Assembly: GCA_017464565.1 (NCBI GenBank)
Contig: JAFTZH010000054.1
Coordinates: 1 to 64,000 of the forward strand
DNA length: 64,000 nt
Direction: 5' to 3'
Source: Clostridia bacterium
GTDB lineage: Bacteria > Bacillota > Clostridia > Oscillospirales > CAG-272
Shown: in pieces, positions 44,855 through 52,030 of the stretch
How positions within the stretch are numbered: position 1 is the stretch's first letter
Layout of the letters: the number at the start of each line of letters is the position of its first letter
Made by a program: the position numbers and the translations under genes
Notes under the pieces: model-generated
The model's database searches: none
What the model saw: the letters and a program-made list of their open reading frames with translations, nothing else
Told to the model about the DNA's origin: nothing

Positions 44855-45940
44855 TTATTTTTTATAGTCGTTGTCGTCGTCAAAGAGTCCCGAAAATTCG
44901 GAATCGTTCTTTTTCGATTTAGCGATAATACTTTCCGCGACCTCGGATTCGATATTGCTCTTTTGACGTTTTGACTTTTGAGAGTGCCGTTCATATCGGT
45001 TTTTAGCCGAGGTCTGATCGACGATGGTTATAAATATGTCCTCAAGATTCATTCCGAGAGCTTCTATACCTATAAGCGGCCATTTCTTTTCGGCAAGCGT
45101 GTAGAAAAGCGTTTTTCTTACGTCTATACCGACCTCGCTCTCTATCATATAGGTGTAAGCGTCTCCGTCGCGCTGTGAGAGCAGCTCGGCGTATACGATA
45201 CCCGGCTTCGATTTGAGCATAGCGAGAACCTCCTTCTGAGGACCGCATATCTTTACGTTGAAGCGGCGGTTGTTTTCAACCGCGCGGGTTATGTTTTCGG
45301 TAAGCTCGTCCGCCACTATTTTGCCTTTGTTTATGATAATGATACGGTCGCATACCGCCTGTACCTCCTGCAGAATGTGCGTCGAGAGGATAACCGTGTG
45401 GTCGCGTCCGAGAGTACGGATAAGGTTTCTGACCTCGATTATCTGCTTGGGGTCAAGACCTACGGTAGGTTCGTCAAAGATTATTACCTCGGGGCTTCCT
45501 ATAAGCGCCTGAGCTATACCCACTCTCTGCTTGTAGCCCTTTGAGAGATGCTTGATAACTCTCTTATATACGTCGGTTATCTTAACCACGTCGCATATCT
45601 CGGCAAGGTGCTTGTCCCTGTTGAGCTTACAGCCCTTGAGGTCGTAGTTGAAGATGAGGTATTCCTCGACTGTCATATCGAGGTAGAGCGGGGGCTGCTC
45701 GGGAAGATAACCTATGTGCTTTTTGGCTTCGAGAGGGTTGTCAAGAATATCGAGTCCCGCCACCGAGACGTTTCCCGAGGTGGCCGAGAGATATCCCGTG
45801 AGAATATTCATCGTCGTACTTTTTCCCGCGCCGTTAGGCCCGAGCAGACCGACGATTTCACCCTTTTTGACTTCAAAGCTGATATCATCCACGGCACAGT
45901 TGGGTCCGTAATTTTTTACAAGATGATCAATTTTTATCAT
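44855..45940 (-). CDS. ABC ATPase, GldA-like
   Basis: 361 residues. Walker A GPNGAGKST, Q-loop GYLPEQPPLY, signature LSKGYKQRVG, Walker B IIFDEP and H-loop STHILQEV are present. The C-terminal ~120 residues beyond the ATPase core form an accessory domain ending in a charged tail (RQKSNIESEVAESIIAKSKK). AAAGGACC lies upstream of ATG 45940. First gene of the gldA-F-G-DUF4340-like operon. Confidence 0.94.
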   Translation of the reverse strand: MIKIDHLVKNYGPNCAVDDISFEVKKGEIVGLLGPNGAGKSTTMNILTGYLSATSGNVSVAGLDILDNPLEAKKHIGYLPEQPPLYLDMTVEEYLIFNYDLKGCKLNRDKHLAEICDVVKITDVYKRVIKHLSKGYKQRVGIAQALIGSPEVIIFDEPTVGLDPKQIIEVRNLIRTLGRDHTVILSTHILQEVQAVCDRIIIINKGKIVADELTENITRAVENNRRFNVKICGPQKEVLAMLKSKPGIVYAELLSQRDGDAYTYMIESEVGIDVRKTLFYTLAEKKWPLIGIEALGMNLEDIFITIVDQTSAKNRYERHSQKSKRQKSNIESEVAESIIAKSKKNDSEFSGLFDDDNDYKK

Positions 45941-46120
45941 AATGAGGCGTTGGTCCTTTCATAATTTTTCAAAGTAAAAAATACAGGTATATAAATTTAC
46001 CTAAATATACATAATATATTATATCATATATATATAAACAAAATGTGAACGCGGAGGCTTTTTAACCAATTTTATTGTGTTTTTTCTGTGTTATTTGTGT
46101 GAGGGATATAAAGAGAGAAT

Positions 46121-46148
46121 GGCTCTCCGCGATTTTTTGCGGAGAGCC
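46121..46148 (-). terminator. Terminator-like hairpin after the HEPN-like gene
   Basis: GGCTCTCCGC, loop GATTTTTT, GCGGAGAGCC, 19 bases past the stop of the minus-strand 415-aa gene. The rest of 45941-46166 is AT-rich, with an AGGTA-TACCT inverted repeat at 45984-46001 and no gene. Confidence 0.65.
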
Positions 46149-46166
46149 GAATTGTTGCGGCAGATT

Positions 46167-47414
46167 TTATCCCATTAAAGATACCGCGTGCTCCTCGGAC
46201 AGCTCGATAGAGCCGAGAATGAGCATATAGAGATATATCGTTTCTTTTCTTACGCTTTCTATCGTGTTTTTATCGTTCAGCTTTTCCTTGTGCAGATAGC
46301 CGTTTCTGTATTTTCTTCGCCAATCGGATATCTGCGATTTGAGGTATATGACGACGAATTCCTTATTGTCTCCGAAAACATCTCTGAAAAGATCGAGGTT
46401 TTCCGGTTCGGCAAAGAATTGCTCAAGTGAGCCGAGAGCCTTGTTCAGCGAGTCGTAATTCTCTTCGGCAATAATTTTGTTTTTTAGCTTTCTGCCGTTG
46501 CCGAGCAGGCGGATAACGTCCCAAAGAAGCTGTTCGATAGATTTCAAATACCCCGAAACTATAAAGGTGTTGTCCAAATCCTTCAGGGTGAAGTATTTTT
46601 TATACAGCCATTCCGACGTAATAAAGGATTCGGCAAAGTCGCCGTTTCCGACGAGAAGCTTATACAGCTTCTTATCCCGAAAGCTGTTTAATATTTCACG
46701 AAAAGAGTTATCATCAAGCTCGGCGCCGGCGCAAAGACTTTTTTCGTCTTTGACAGCTGAATAATCGAAGCTTTCAAGCTCCGAAAGAAGATTTTCTCTC
46801 AATATCAGTCTGTTTTTTGAGCTGCATATCTCGGTAATCTGATAACCTATGACCTCGTGCATCTCCTCCCTGAAACCGTTCATTGAGTTTAAAAATTTCA
46901 GCTTTTCCTCATATCCGAAAAGCATTTCGATAAGTTCCTCAAACAGCAGAACTTCTATATTTACCCGAGGGTTGAACTTTTGCGCTCGGAGCGTGAAATT
47001 GCGGAGACTTTCCTGTGCGGCGACGCTGTCTTTCAATAAGAAAACTATCAGCAAAGGCTGTCCCGTTTCTTCCTGCCTGTTCAGATAAGCCTTGAGCTTT
47101 CCCGAATCAAAGCCCGACGGTGAGGTTTTGAAATCCAAGGCGGTAGACCTGCCGTTTATATTTATAGTCATATCGAATAGGTTTTCGATTGATATATTGG
47201 TATTATGAGCCTTGCAGAGATTTACTATCAGCCTATCGACGTTTCGCAGAATAGTCATCTCAAAATTTCTCAATATTTTGATGTATAATTTATCGTTTGT
47301 ACTTTTGATGTCGAATAAAGCTTCGGGCGCGTTTATGCGCTCCCGTACTATCGTCATATCTCTTTCACGCTCAAGCTCGTCAAGGAGCCGTTTCTTGAAC
47401 TCCGCGTATATCAT
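46167..47414 (-). CDS. Unknown protein with PD-(D/E)xK-like and HEPN-like (Rx4H) motifs; candidate defence nuclease
   Basis: 415 residues, solitary, with GAGGAT before ATG 47414 and its own promoter. Residues ~75-165 resemble a restriction-endonuclease core: D81 (NLFDMTI), then ALDFK (D94-F95-K96) giving D...DxK, then strand PLLIVFLL and NIEVLLFEELIEMLFG. Residues ~305-415 resemble a HEPN helical bundle: KSIEQLLWDVIRLLG, then RNGYLH (R370-H375, Rx4H), then a helix ending YMLILGSIEL. HEPN proteins are often RNases in abortive-infection and toxin systems. I do not recognise a named family. It lies in an accessory region with a decayed gene and an ssrA scar. Function is inferred from motifs only. 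Confidence 0.55.
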   Translation of the reverse strand: MIYAEFKKRLLDELERERDMTIVRERINAPEALFDIKSTNDKLYIKILRNFEMTILRNVDRLIVNLCKAHNTNISIENLFDMTININGRSTALDFKTSPSGFDSGKLKAYLNRQEETGQPLLIVFLLKDSVAAQESLRNFTLRAQKFNPRVNIEVLLFEELIEMLFGYEEKLKFLNSMNGFREEMHEVIGYQITEICSSKNRLILRENLLSELESFDYSAVKDEKSLCAGAELDDNSFREILNSFRDKKLYKLLVGNGDFAESFITSEWLYKKYFTLKDLDNTFIVSGYLKSIEQLLWDVIRLLGNGRKLKNKIIAEENYDSLNKALGSLEQFFAEPENLDLFRDVFGDNKEFVVIYLKSQISDWRRKYRNGYLHKEKLNDKNTIESVRKETIYLYMLILGSIELSEEHAVSLMG

Positions 47415-47442
47415 AAAAATCCTCGCTCAAAATCTTTTTTTC

Positions 47443-47471
47443 ATTATAGCATATATTTCGTCAAAACTCAA
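47443..47471 (-). promoter_or_regulatory. Promoter of the HEPN-like gene
   Basis: On the minus strand TTGAGT (47471-47466), 17-base spacer, TATAAT (47448-47443), 29 bases before the start. Confidence 0.75.
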
Positions 47472-47577
47472 TCTTTTTGTTTGGATATGTGTGAAAGTAT
47501 AAAAAGATATTTTCCGTCATTTCGTCATAGAGTTAAACTCTCGCGCTTCTTCACAAATTTTTTATTATCGCTTTGGA

Positions 47578-48039
47578 TCATCTGTGAAACAAATCACCCC
47601 GCTTTTTCTTCTTGATACCAAACCGGAAGATCGAGAATCCGCCGAGTCCGACCACTGCCGCCGCAACCTGTTCCGCGGTGCCGTCAGTGTATTATATCCG
47701 TCGTAGCAAATGGCATCAACGTAAGTATCTTCGGTACGGTAAATACTTGCGGCTCTTAAAATAACCGTGGGTTTCTCTCTGCATCGGTCTCTATCTTGAC
47801 GGTGTAGTTGTCGGCATTTGCATCCTCAAAGCTCACCGCACCGTTTCATCCGTTATAGTGTAAACGGGCTCCATGTTTTTTGAAAGTGCAATTGAATTTC
47901 CCGCGATAACAAGCACCTCTTTATCGTCCTCGGCAGCACTTGCTCAGATCGTGCCGATTCCAACCAGTCCGCATAATATGATCGCGCACGTCAAAAGGGA
48001 TGTAATGATTATTTTTAATGATGTTGTTTTTGTTTTCAT
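47578..48039 (-). pseudogene. Decayed gene for a small secreted, C-terminally membrane-anchored protein
   Basis: From ATG 48039 (GGAG 8 bases upstream) the frame reads a signal peptide MKTKTTSLKIIITSLLTC..., then an in-frame TGA, then ASAAEDDKEVLVIAGNSIAL. About three frameshifts later (GAVSFEDANADNYTVKIETD; TVILRAASIYRTEDTYVDAI) it ends GTAEQVAAAVVGLGGFSIFR followed by KKKKRGDLFHR and TGA (47580). Signal peptide, beta-like middle, C-terminal helix and basic tail are all still visible across three frames, so this is a recent pseudogene rather than noise. It lies downstream of the TetR gene, its likely former regulator. Confidence 0.75.
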
Positions 48040-48137
48040 TTTGTTTTCTCCAAATAGGATTAATATAGCTTGTGTTGTATGGTTGCGTTAGCAAGCATAC
48101 AACAAGGGCTATCCCTTGGCTTTTTTATATAAATCAA

Positions 48138-48854
48138 TTATTTTTTCATTTTTTCTTTCGCATATTTTTGCACCTCATCAAGCGCGTGCGCATTCGTTTC
48201 GGTTACGTACCTCTTGAAATCGGCATACACCTTTTTTCCGATTGCTCGGTAGTCCATCGCAAGCACCTTTTCGAGTTTCGTTTTTCGGACATCTTCGGGA
48301 ACACCAAAGAGCATCATAATGGTATCGAGTGCTCCCTCTATTCTATGCTCAACAGATGCGGAATGCTCGGTATTCGACAAGGTAGCGTATTCGATGCCCG
48401 AAATAAGCGCCTCGGCTTCGATGAATTTCTCATCGTCCCAGCCCTCGGTGTACTCGGCGAACACCTGCTTGATTTTCTCCACGTCGTTGGTGCGTATGAG
48501 GTCAAGCGGAATTTGATGAGCGTATGCCGCCACAAAGAAGTCCTGCATTTGCGGTATTTCCTCTCCGACCGCAACCATTGTGGTAAGCTCAAGGCAGTAC
48601 GCGAGAAGTGAGCTTTTTCCCTCGTCCGTTGCGTTTTCCATCTCTCTCCACTGGAAATCGCACATCATTTTCACGATATCCGCAAGAATGTGTTCTTTCG
48701 TGGGGAAATAAAAGGTCAGGTTACCTGTGCTGATATTTGCCTTTTTGCATAGCTCGGTTGCCGTCGTCTTGGAAAATCCGTTCTCAAAGAACAATTCCGA
48801 TGCCGATTTGATGATGATTGCTTTCGTTGGCGTGGGTTTGCGCCTTCCTGCCAA
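48138..48854 (-). CDS. TetR/AcrR-family regulator
   Basis: 238 residues from TTG 48854, which has AAGGGAGGG 6 bases upstream; an earlier TTG (48875) lies before that site. The N-terminal HTH is clear: IIIKSASELFFENGFSKTTATELCKKANISTGNLTFYFPTKEHIL, with recognition helix and the TFYFPTKE turn. The C-terminal ligand domain is generic. Codon use (for example TTC, ATC, GTG, TGC) differs from neighbouring genes, consistent with transfer. Its promoter sits between two near-identical palindromes, so it very likely represses itself. Its target gene downstream is now a pseudogene. Confidence 0.92.
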   Translation of the reverse strand: MAGRRKPTPTKAIIIKSASELFFENGFSKTTATELCKKANISTGNLTFYFPTKEHILADIVKMMCDFQWREMENATDEGKSSLLAYCLELTTMVAVGEEIPQMQDFFVAAYAHQIPLDLIRTNDVEKIKQVFAEYTEGWDDEKFIEAEALISGIEYATLSNTEHSASVEHRIEGALDTIMMLFGVPEDVRKTKLEKVLAMDYRAIGKKVYADFKRYVTETNAHALDEVQKYAKEKMKK

Positions 48855-48900
48855 ATTGATCCCTCCCTTGTTCAAGCATGGATGTTTTTATTACTTTATA

Positions 48901-48978
48901 TTTGGAATTTTCCTAATTATAGCATGTTCTAAAAAGAAATACAAGTAGTTTTGATGAATGCTTTTGGAAATTTCCTAA
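48901..48978 (-). promoter_or_regulatory. TetR-gene promoter flanked by twin operators
   Basis: TTTGGAATTTTCCTAA (48901-48916) and TTTGGAAATTTCCTAA (48963-48978) differ at one base and contain the palindrome GGAAATTTCC. Between them lies the minus-strand promoter TTGTAT (48944-48939), 17-base spacer, TATAAT (48921-48916). Centres are 62 bases apart, close to six helical turns. Confidence 0.75.
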
Positions 48979-48997
48979 TAATTTTTTGAAATAAAAA

Positions 48998-49157
48998 GCA
49001 CAGAGTTTTTTCTGTGCGCGTTTCGTTTTATTCGATTTTGACTCTGACGGGAGTTCGAGTCTATTCAGTATCGGAAAATACCCATTTTTCATCTGCAAAA
49101 TCGAACATAAAATTTCGCCCTCAAAAAGCGAAAATCCCTTGAAAAATCAAGGGATTT
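48998..49157. other. Gene-free stretch with two hairpins between the TetR gene and the ssrA scar
   Basis: GCACAGA/TCTGTGC (48998-49017) is followed on the minus strand by CTTTTTATTTC. AAATCCCTTGA/TCAAGGGATTT (49132-49157) is followed by CGCTTTTTGA. Both look like minus-strand terminators. The second sits just beyond the displaced copy of the ssrA 3' end and may be the original ssrA terminator. No open frame of note is present. Confidence 0.55.
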
Positions 49158-49186
49158 CGGGGAGATATCTTTTTGTCGCCCATTGA

Positions 49187-49206
49187 TGGTGGACCCGAGG
49201 GGAATC
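49187..49206 (-). other. Displaced copy of the ssrA 3' end (attachment-site-like scar)
   Basis: TGGTGGACCCGAGGGGAATC is an exact 20-base direct repeat of the tmRNA 3' end at 49352-49371. The 3' end of ssrA is a common target of integrases, which leave such a duplicate at the far end of the element. Here the copies are only 165 bases apart. Confidence 0.75.
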
Positions 49207-49315
49207 TGAAGCCTCACGTGCGCCCAAATAAGCTTTCATTGAGGTATGATAAGCGCACGTAATTCAAATTGCTTGCAATTTGAGAGGCGTTCGTCTGCAC
49301 GCGAATCTATCAAAA

Positions 49316-49349
49316 AAGCAAAGCACCGTTTGGACGGTGCTTTGCTTTT
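49316..49349 (-). terminator. ssrA terminator
   Basis: AGCAAAGCACCGT, loop TTGG, ACGGTGCTTTGCT with a T-run on either strand. It lies 2 bases beyond the mature tmRNA 3' end. Confidence 0.85.
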
Positions 49350-49351
49350 TT

Positions 49352-49720
49352 TGGTGGACCCGAGGGGAATCGAACCCCTGTCCGAAAACCTCTTGATATG
49401 ACCTTCTCCGAGTGCAGTCTGTTATTTAAAATTCCCCTCAGTCGGCGTCAACAGACAGACTCCAACCTCGGGTAGCCATTTTTTGCGTGATCGGTTCAAT
49501 GGCGAAACACCGATGCACGTTCATCACTTACTTGACGCTCAGTCCCGAGCCGTGATACTCTCGGGAGGAACGGGCGGCTTATGCCGCGGCACTGCACTTA
49601 GGCAGCCAATGCAACGTTATTATCGTTAGCGTTTATTTTTTCGTTTGGACCTTTTAAGAGATTGTCCGGCTCTACTCGCTTATCATACCTCAAAATCCCC
49701 GTCGAAACCTTTACGGGCCC
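49352..49720 (-). ncRNA. ssrA: Transfer-messenger RNA (tmRNA)
   Basis: 369 nt. The 5' end GGGCCCGTAAAGGTTTCGAC and the 3' end GGTTCGATTCCCCTCGGGTC plus CACCA pair as a 7-bp acceptor stem (GGGCCCG/CGGGTCC) and a T-arm. The tag reading frame ends ANDNNVALAA and stops at TAA (49600-49598); the exact resume codon upstream is not certain. tmRNA rescues stalled ribosomes with SmpB, whose gene lies 80 bases upstream on the same strand. No strong promoter is seen directly before it, so it may be cut from a transcript that starts at or before smpB. Confidence 0.96.
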
Positions 49721-49800
49721 ATATTTGAAGTAAAAGGTAATAGTGAAAAGTGAAAAATAATAGGTAATAGGGAAGAGCGAAAAGGCGGTTTGGCGAGGCG

Positions 49801-50280
49801 TTAATCAAAGCGCGACTGCTCCTTCATTCGCCTTTCCATTTCGCGCGACGCTTCCGATTTGGCGGCTGAATCACGCTTGTCGTAAAGCTTCTTTCCTCGG
49901 CAAAGCCCTATCTCTGCCTTGACGTTCTTTCCCGAAAAATAGAGAGAAAGCGGAACGAGCGTATAACCCTTCTGCGCCGTAAGCCCTCCGAGCTTCAAAA
50001 TCTCCTTTTTGTGCATAAGGAGCTTTTTGTCGCGCATAGGGTCTCTGTTGAAAATGTTGCCCTTTTCGTACGGGCTTATTCTCATTCCGACGATAAACAG
50101 CTCTCCGCCGCGAAGTGAGCAGTAGGAATCCTTGAGATTTACCGCTCCCATACGGACGCTTTTTACCTCGGTGCCGTAAAGAGCTATGCCTGCCTCGTAT
50201 TTCTCATCGACGAAATAATCGTGCCAAGCTTTTTTGTTTTGCGCTATTATCTTTTGCGGAGCTTTTTTCGTTTGACTCAC
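49801..50280 (-). CDS. smpB: SsrA-binding protein SmpB
   Basis: 159 residues from GTG 50280 with AAAGGAGG upstream. NKKAWHDYFVDEKYEAGIAL, GTEVKSVRMGAVNLKDSYC and the basic tail KKLYDKRDSAAKSEASREM are family hallmarks. It binds the tRNA-like domain of tmRNA and the 30S decoding site. The ssrA gene follows directly. Confidence 0.98.
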   Translation of the reverse strand: MSQTKKAPQKIIAQNKKAWHDYFVDEKYEAGIALYGTEVKSVRMGAVNLKDSYCSLRGGELFIVGMRISPYEKGNIFNRDPMRDKKLLMHKKEILKLGGLTAQKGYTLVPLSLYFSGKNVKAEIGLCRGKKLYDKRDSAAKSEASREMERRMKEQSRFD

Positions 50281-50411
50281 AACTATTCCTCCTTTGCGAA
50301 ATACGCTACTGCATATTGTATCACAGTTTTACCGAAAAATCAAGAACAATATGTCGAATTTAAATGATTTGAGGCCTTATTTAAAGCTTTTGAAAAAATG
50401 AACGAGCGAAA

Positions 50412-50437
50412 GGGGAGAAGAAAGCTTTCTTCTCCCC
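50412..50437 (-). terminator. Palindromic terminator of the secreted-protein operon
   Basis: GGGGAGAAGAAAG and its exact complement. It lies 28 bases past the stop of the 507-aa protein. Its sequence style matches the end palindromes of the composite repeats, but it stands alone. Confidence 0.7.
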
Positions 50438-50464
50438 GCAGTCAAATCCGTATTTATAATCGGA

Positions 50465-51988
50465 TTATTTCAATACAAATCTTTTCTTTTCGGGCAATTT
50501 TACAATTGCCATAATTGCCGCGACAGATGCTGCCGCAAGGACTACGCCGTGCTGAACGGAAGCACAGCCTTTTTCGTTATCGTTATCCGCGGTCTCGCTC
50601 GCGGTGCTGTTAACGTTCGCCTCGGTCGCCGCGGTCTCGGGCTCGGAGGCTTTAGGCAATTCGGTCCGTATACCAAGAAGCCCTATCGAATCGCTTGTTA
50701 TATACCATATATTGCTATCAAGTCCCGAGACAGCCGTAGGTTCGGTTATCTGAGTAACGCTTACGGGATATTTGGCGGGATCTACGTAAATATCGGGGAG
50801 TCCGTTGTTAAGAGCTTTCATATAACAATTTTTCAGTACGAACTGAAGATCCGTAATAGAAGAATTGTCGGGGAGTCCATATGTGAAATTACCTGTTTTT
50901 TTGGTCGAACCCGAAAGAATTGCTTCTCTGGGGAAGCAGACGCAATTTTCGAGATAACTGTCCGTTTGAAAAAATTCTCCTATAAAGGCGCCGTTGCAAG
51001 TACCCGTTGCGACTATCTTGCCCGTCGCAAGAACGTTGCGGAAAATCATATCGTAACAGGAAGAATTGGTATACGCTCGAACAATAGACGTAATCAGTCC
51101 CGCGCGGCTGCCTGCGGTAGAATCAACGTCGGCTATTACTGTACCGTTTACCCAACAATTCTCGGTCAGCATAATTCCGCCCTTTTCCTTGGTCTCACAA
51201 GAGCTTTTATCGCAGAGCTTCATCATTCCGAAAAGTCCGCCCGCGCGCTTACGCGAAAAAGAGTCTAAGGGCATCTCCACCAGTGTGTCGGAATAGAGAT
51301 TTTTATATATCGCCGCGTTTCCCGCGGCAAGATCCTGCGCGTACTCATCGCTGTTGGCGTTCAAAACCTTCGGTACGGTTCCCAGAGCGTAGCCCGCGAT
51401 CGAGCCGACGCAGCTATATCCCGTAAAATAGGAATTCACAACCGAAAGATTCTTTATATATTCTCCGCAATAAACCGAGAAGAGTCCAACCCATACTGCC
51501 GATTCGTCTCCGCAGTAAAGACCGCTGATAATATGACCTTGACCGTCAAAATTTCCCCAAAAAAAGAGACAATCCTTGGGGTCAACGCTTTCAAAATTTG
51601 AGTATTGAGGAGTTGCGACCTCTCCTATCGGTTCCCACGAATATTGCGGCGCGGTGTTTCCCCATTCGGAAGCGTCTCCGGTGTTCCAGACTATATCGCA
51701 GTCAAGATAGAAGGTTACGCCTTCAAAAACGCGGTGCTGAGGCTCAAAATCCTTATCAAGCACGGCTCCGTTGCGAACGAGCGCCGAAAGTCCCGCAAGC
51801 TGAGCGGCAGAGGTTATATGGTATTCCGTCTTATATATTGCGGGGTCGTACCATGAAAGGTCAACCGTTCCGTCGTAATATGAAACGACCGAGTCCGCGT
51901 TATCCTCCGCACCAGAAGAAAAAATAAGACCTGCCGATATTAATAACACTGATAAAAGAAATGATAAAACGGATTTGAGAATTTTCAT
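50465..51988 (-). CDS. Secreted protein with GLUG-like repeats and a Cys-containing C-terminal anchor
   Basis: 507 residues from ATG 51988 (AAAGGAAACGATT upstream; an ATG seven codons earlier has no site). A signal peptide (MKILKSVLSFLLSVLLISAG to SSGAED) is followed by YHITSAAQLAGLSALV, FWGNFDGQGHIISGLY and VWVGLFSVYCGEYIKNLSVV, typical of GLUG-type beta-helix repeats in surface proteins. The tail has a short Thr/Ala/Glu linker, NEKGCASVQHG (Cys ~475), a hydrophobic helix and a basic end (KLPEKKRFVLK). This matches the layout of the anchor in the protein at 15576. Second gene of a two-gene operon with the lipoprotein encoded before it (gap 42 bases). Confidence 0.8.
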   Translation of the reverse strand: MKILKSVLSFLLSVLLISAGLIFSSGAEDNADSVVSYYDGTVDLSWYDPAIYKTEYHITSAAQLAGLSALVRNGAVLDKDFEPQHRVFEGVTFYLDCDIVWNTGDASEWGNTAPQYSWEPIGEVATPQYSNFESVDPKDCLFFWGNFDGQGHIISGLYCGDESAVWVGLFSVYCGEYIKNLSVVNSYFTGYSCVGSIAGYALGTVPKVLNANSDEYAQDLAAGNAAIYKNLYSDTLVEMPLDSFSRKRAGGLFGMMKLCDKSSCETKEKGGIMLTENCWVNGTVIADVDSTAGSRAGLITSIVRAYTNSSCYDMIFRNVLATGKIVATGTCNGAFIGEFFQTDSYLENCVCFPREAILSGSTKKTGNFTYGLPDNSSITDLQFVLKNCYMKALNNGLPDIYVDPAKYPVSVTQITEPTAVSGLDSNIWYITSDSIGLLGIRTELPKASEPETAATEANVNSTASETADNDNEKGCASVQHGVVLAAASVAAIMAIVKLPEKKRFVLK

Positions 51989-52030
51989 AATCGTTTCCTT
52001 TCTTAACACTGGTTTATTGAAAAGTTTAAT

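Noticed and set aside
42330-45940. Gld-like operon as evidence for gliding motility or a Bacteroidota origin
   Set aside because: GldA/F/G-like ABC genes with DUF4340 are widespread in Bacillota, and no other gliding genes or Bacteroidota-type promoters are present.
49040-49075. tRNA-like T-arm (GGGAGTTCGAGTC) in the gap before ssrA
   Set aside because: No acceptor stem, D-arm or anticodon arm can be found around it; GACTC/GAGTC only makes a short hairpin.
49721-49800. GGTAATAG-type short repeats before ssrA as a promoter or tandem array
   Set aside because: Only two imperfect copies and no good -35/-10 pair; left unassigned.
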